Assembly: GCF_000966975.1 (NCBI RefSeq)
Contig: NZ_JZWV01000485.1
Coordinates: forward strand, 1-8,499
DNA: 8,499 nucleotides
Source: Streptomyces katrae
GTDB lineage: Bacteria > Actinomycetota > Actinomycetes > Streptomycetales > Streptomycetaceae
Direction: 5' to 3'
Made by a program: the position numbers and the translations under genes. Below are positions 5,878 to 8,499 of the stretch, in pieces. The notes below the pieces were generated by a model. It was not told where the DNA came from, did not search any database, and saw only the letters and a list, made by a program, of their open reading frames with translations. Numbering within the stretch: the first letter of the stretch is position 1; every line of letters starts with the position of its first letter.

Positions 5878-7503
5878 TCAGGTGATCTGGACGTTCGCGA
5901 GGTCCATGCGGCCCTGGGCGTCGACCTCGACGTGGGTCACGGCCTTGGTGTAGGCGGCGGCGGACATGTACGTGAAGACCGGGATGTACGGGAGGTCCCG
6001 GATGACGATGTCGTCGGCCTTCTGGTAGAGCTTCGTGCTGTCGGCCGGGTCGGTGGAGCGGTCGGCCGCGGCGAGGGCCGCCTCGAACTCCTCGCTCTTG
6101 TAGTGCCCGAAGTTGGAGCCGTTGGCGATGGCCTCCTTGGAGAACACCGGGCGCAGGTAGTCCTCGGCCGCCGGGTAGTCCATGGCCCAGCCCGTGCGGA
6201 AGGCGCCCTCGAACTTCTGGGCCTTCAGGGCGTTGAGCATGTCGCCGATCTTCGGGAAGGGCTTGGGGGTGACCTCGATGCCCAGGTTCGCCTTCAGCTG
6301 CGCGGCGACGGCCTCGATCCACTCCTTGTTGTCGCTGTCGGCGTCGTACCCGAGTTCCATCCTGTTGCCGGGGATGCCGCCGGCACGCTGGAACAGTTCC
6401 CTGGCCTTGACGGGGTTGAAGATCCCGGCCTCGCCCAGGGCGCCCTTGCGGTAGCCGGGGACGATGGGGCTGATGAAGTCGTCGGCCGGCTTGCGGGTGC
6501 CGTTGAAGATGCTCTTCGCGATGGCGTCCCGGTCGATCGCCATCGAGATGGCCTTGCGGATCTCGGGCTTGCCGAAGGCCTCGGGGTTGGCCTCCAGCGG
6601 GAGGCCGAGGTAGCCGATGGAGGCTTCCGGCTTGTAGATGTAGCGCTCGCCGAACTCCTGGGAGACCGTGGGCAGGGCGGTGACCGGCAGTTTGTCGACT
6701 ATCTGCAGCTTGCCCGCCTGGAGGTCGGCGTAGGCGGTGTCGAGGTTGTCGTAGATCTTGAAGGTGACACCGTCGAGCTTGGCGCGGCCGTCGCTCGGGT
6801 ACTTGGCGTACTTCTTGATCTTGATCTGCTTGTTGTGCTCCCACTTGCCGTCCATCTGGAACGGGCCGTTCCCGATGGGCGCCTCGCCGAACTTCTGCGG
6901 GTCCGCCTCGAAGGCCTTGGGCAGCGGGTAGAAGGCGTTGTAGCCCAGCATGTTCTTGAACTGGGAGAACGGCGCCTTCAGGGTCACCACGAAGGTCTTG
7001 CTGTCGACGATCTTCAGGCCCTTGAGCTCCTTGGCGGTGGGGGACTTCCCCTTGCCCGGAGCCAGTTCGTCGGAGCCCTCGATCTTGGAGAAGAAGCCCA
7101 TCGCCTCGGCGTTGTTCTCCTGGTTGGCCCCCCAGTTCCAGGCACGGACGAAGGACTGCGCGTCGACCTTCTCGCCGTTGTGGAAGGTGTAGCCGTCCTT
7201 GAGCTTGATGGTCCAGGTCCTGGAGTCCGTGGATTCGATGGACTCGGCGACCGCGAGCTTCGGCTCGCTGGTCCGGTTGTCGTACGCGACCAGACCGGTG
7301 AACAGCGCGTGGAGCACCTCGGCGCCCTCGGACTCGCCGGTGTTCTGGCCCACCAGACCGTGCTGCGGCTCGCTCAGCCGCACGGTGATGTGCCCGCCCA
7401 TCCGTCCCTCGGCGGACGGGTCGTCCCCGCCGCCGCAGGCCGTCATGGCCATCGCCAGCACGACGGTGCCGGCGGCCCATCGGGCGCGCGTTGCTCCACG
7501 CAT
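5878..7503 (-). CDS. Oligopeptide-binding lipoprotein, SBP_bac_5 family (SBP1, monocistronic paralogue)
   Basis: Membrane-anchored peptide receptor of 541 aa. The signal peptide is MRGATRARWAAGTVVLAMAM followed by TAC, with the lipidated cysteine at 23, exactly as in SBP2. Family landmarks include WTIKLKDGYTFHNGEKVDAQ, APIGNGPFQM, IRKAISMAIDRDAIAKSIF and IFNPVKARELFQRAGGIPGN. It aligns along its length with SBP2 but is clearly diverged, and C23 is its only cysteine. Start ATG 7503-7501 has AGGAGG at 7518-7513, 9 nt upstream. Hairpins flank it on both sides (7719-7682 upstream, 5871-5844 downstream), so it is probably transcribed alone from a promoter in 7504-7681. No permease or ATPase follows it. 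It may therefore lend a second specificity to the downstream OppBCDF, or serve as a peptide-sensing receptor; both are inferences. It could also be the surviving receptor of an upstream opp operon whose oppF ends at 7734. Confidence 0.95.
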   Translation of the reverse strand: MRGATRARWAAGTVVLAMAMTACGGGDDPSAEGRMGGHITVRLSEPQHGLVGQNTGESEGAEVLHALFTGLVAYDNRTSEPKLAVAESIESTDSRTWTIKLKDGYTFHNGEKVDAQSFVRAWNWGANQENNAEAMGFFSKIEGSDELAPGKGKSPTAKELKGLKIVDSKTFVVTLKAPFSQFKNMLGYNAFYPLPKAFEADPQKFGEAPIGNGPFQMDGKWEHNKQIKIKKYAKYPSDGRAKLDGVTFKIYDNLDTAYADLQAGKLQIVDKLPVTALPTVSQEFGERYIYKPEASIGYLGLPLEANPEAFGKPEIRKAISMAIDRDAIAKSIFNGTRKPADDFISPIVPGYRKGALGEAGIFNPVKARELFQRAGGIPGNRMELGYDADSDNKEWIEAVAAQLKANLGIEVTPKPFPKIGDMLNALKAQKFEGAFRTGWAMDYPAAEDYLRPVFSKEAIANGSNFGHYKSEEFEAALAAADRSTDPADSTKLYQKADDIVIRDLPYIPVFTYMSAAAYTKAVTHVEVDAQGRMDLANVQIT

Positions 7504-7681
7504 GGGAAATTGCCTCCTCAGGAGTCACTGTCGGTGTGCTCGTGAGCCGACGCTCCCCACAGCGCTTGACCCCAGACGCGAGCTCGATGCGGCCATCCTC
7601 GGGGACGCCCGGACCCATAGAACATACCTGAGCGGTCACGTTACCGAGCCGGTACGGGTGGGCCGCCGTGGCCGCCGAACG
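7504..7681 (-). promoter_or_regulatory. Leader and probable promoter region of SBP1
   Basis: This 178-base stretch lies between the oppF terminator and the SBP1 start. No convincing gene is seen: a frame stays open across it on the minus strand, but it has no family-like sequence and merges into out-of-frame SBP1. It holds the near-palindrome at 7633-7646. Just downstream of that is the most AT-rich patch (TATGTTCTATG, about 7626-7616), the best candidate for a -10 region. It ends with AGGAGG at 7518-7513. A transcript from near 7610 would have a leader of about 100 nt. Confidence 0.5.
7633..7646. promoter_or_regulatory. 14-bp near-palindrome, candidate operator for SBP1
   Basis: On the minus strand it reads CGGTAACGTGACCG, which fits CGGTNACGTNACCG with dyad symmetry at all but one base pair. 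It lies about 7 bp upstream of the AT-rich TATGTT element, where a regulator could overlap a -35 region or contact polymerase. I recognise no specific regulator family from the site. It could also be chance in GC-rich DNA. Confidence 0.45.
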
Positions 7682-7719
7682 CCGACCGGGCACGGCCTGA
7701 AGCGGCCGTGCCCGGTCGG
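7682..7719 (-). terminator. Terminator hairpin after the upstream oppF
   Basis: A perfect 16-bp inverted repeat (7682-7697 with 7704-7719; arm CCGACCGGGCACGGCC) with a 6-nt loop begins 14 nt beyond the oppF stop. There is no U-tract on the minus strand, but stem length and position fit an actinomycete intrinsic terminator. It insulates SBP1 from transcription of the upstream ATPase gene. Confidence 0.85.
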
Positions 7720-7733
7720 GTGTGCGCAGGGGA

Positions 7734-8499
7734 TCAGACGGCCAGGACCGACTTCTCCTCGGCGAAGTGGCACGCGGACTCGTGCGCGGCCGGGGTGTCC
7801 TCACCCTGGAAGCGCTCCGGGACGGCCAGCAGCGGGACCTCGGTGGAGCAGATGTCCTGCGCCTTCCAGCAGCGGGTGCGGAAGCGGCAGCCCGACGGCG
7901 GGTTGGCCGGCGACGGGACGTCACCGGTCAGGATGATCCGCTCGCGGCCCTCGCGGGCCTCCGGGTCCGGAACCGGCACCGCGGACAGCAGCGCCTGGGT
8001 GTACGGGTGGGTGGGGTGGTCGTAGATCTGCGTGTCGGTGCCGATCTCCGCCATCTTGCCCAGGTACATGACGCCCACGCGGTCCGAGATGTGCCGGACG
8101 ATCGAGAGGTCGTGCGCGATGAAGATGTAGGACAGGTTGAACTCGTCCTGCAGCTTCGCCATCAGGTTGATGACCTGCGCCTGCACCGACACGTCGAGCG
8201 CGGAGACCGGCTCGTCGCAGATGATGATCTCGGGCTGGAGCGCGAGGCCGCGGGCGATGCCGATGCGCTGTCGCTGACCGCCGGAGAACTGGTGCGGGTA
8301 GCGGTTGATGTACTCCGGGTTCAGACCCACGACGTCCAGGAGCTCCTGGACCCGGCGCCGCCGGTCACCCTTCGGGGCCACCTCGGGGTGGATCTCGAAG
8401 GGCTCGCCGATGATGTCGCCGACCGTCATGCGCGGGTTCAGCGAGGTGTACGGGTCCTGGAACACCATCTGGATGTTGCGGCGCACGGCCTTGAGGGCC
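7734..8499 (-). CDS. oppF: Oligopeptide ABC transporter ATP-binding protein, OppF type (C-terminal 254 residues; runs off the right edge)
   Basis: This is the C-terminal three quarters of an OppF ATPase. Numbered from the first complete visible codon, it starts [20 protein letters not shown], with the Q-loop glutamine at 14. It continues with signature FSGGQRQR (71-78), Walker B IIICDEP (91-97), D-loop SALD and H-loop AHD around 129. The C-terminal oligo_HPY region has four cysteines (204, 210, 217, 243) in the same GC-x5-C-x6-C pattern as OppD. The Walker A part is absent because the window ends. A GTG at 8486 is not the real start, since the coding frame and conserved sequence continue to the edge. 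The stop TGA is at 7736-7734, followed by a strong hairpin. If joined to the fragment at 1-271 it makes a normal 341-residue OppF. Otherwise it is the last gene of a second opp operon lying upstream. Confidence 0.95.
   Translation of the reverse strand, partial: ALKAVRRNIQMVFQDPYTSLNPRMTVGDIIGEPFEIHPEVAPKGDRRRRVQELLDVVGLNPEYINRYPHQFSGGQRQRIGIARGLALQPEIIICDEPVSALDVSVQAQVINLMAKLQDEFNLSYIFIAHDLSIVRHISDRVGVMYLGKMAEIGTDTQIYDHPTHPYTQALLSAVPVPDPEAREGRERIILTGDVPSPANPPSGCRFRTRCWKAQDICSTEVPLLAVPERFQGEDTPAAHESACHFAEEKSVLAV
8489..8499. repeat. Terminal direct repeat, right copy
   Basis: This is identical to bases 1-11 and lies at the matching codons of an oppF gene. Overlaying the two copies would close the sequence into an 8488-bp circle with an uninterrupted oppF. 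Confidence 0.8.

Noticed and set aside
7510..7525. CTCC-TGA-GGAG fold over the SBP1 ribosome site, considered as a translational switch.
   Set aside because: A 4-bp stem with a 3-nt loop is unlikely to be stable on its own, and nothing else in the leader resembles a riboswitch or attenuator.
5450..7924. Minus-strand open frame of 824 codons spanning oppF, the intergenic region, SBP1 and the acetyltransferase.
   Set aside because: It crosses two hairpin terminators and reads out of frame through SBP1 and oppF. Its Arg/Gly/Pro-rich composition is that of a shifted frame.
1..8499. Search by eye for CRISPR arrays, tRNA/rRNA genes, insertion sequences, integrase or attachment sites, and toxin-antitoxin or defence genes.
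   Set aside because: None seen. The window is almost entirely transporter genes on one strand, and the longest noncoding stretch is 230 bases.

Overview
The window comes from a high-GC actinomycete, very probably Streptomyces or a close relative. G or C dominates at third codon positions, GTG starts occur, lipoproteins begin MRGAT and carry an ACGGG lipobox tail, and the proteins match streptomycete Opp/Dpp oligopeptide importers. Every real gene is on the minus strand, so transcription runs from high to low coordinates. All long plus-strand frames are shadows.

In transcription order: (1) 8499-7734, the C-terminal three quarters of an OppF-type ATPase, ending at a 16-bp stem terminator (7719-7682). 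(2) A 178-base leader/promoter region (7681-7504) with a 14-bp near-palindrome. (3) 7503-5878, a peptide-binding lipoprotein (SBP1) that is probably its own transcript, closed by a GC-rich hairpin (5871-5844). (4) 5835-4944, a two-domain GNAT acetyltransferase split by a frameshift and lacking a convincing start. (5) A 106-base gap (4943-4838) that probably holds the main operon promoter. (6) 4837 to the left edge, a compact operon: peptide-binding lipoprotein (SBP2), permeases OppB and OppC, and ATPases OppD and OppF (first 90 codons only). Spacings are 34 nt, an 8-bp overlap, 15 nt (or 3 nt from the alternative OppD start) and an 8-bp or longer overlap.

Together the operon encodes a complete five-component oligopeptide importer: lipoprotein SBP2 captures peptide outside the membrane, OppB/OppC form the channel and OppD/OppF hydrolyse ATP. 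SBP1 is a diverged paralogue of SBP2 that could supply a second peptide specificity to the same channel. Function is inferred from family membership; the peptide substrates cannot be read from sequence.

The most unusual point is that both ends of the window lie at the same codon of an oppF gene. The last 11 bases repeat the first 11, and joining the ends in frame gives one full-length 341-residue OppF. The molecule or contig may be circular, a unit of a tandem array, or bounded by two paralogous oppF genes. No replication, partition, integrase or transposase gene is present. Nothing in the window looks like a novel gene system.
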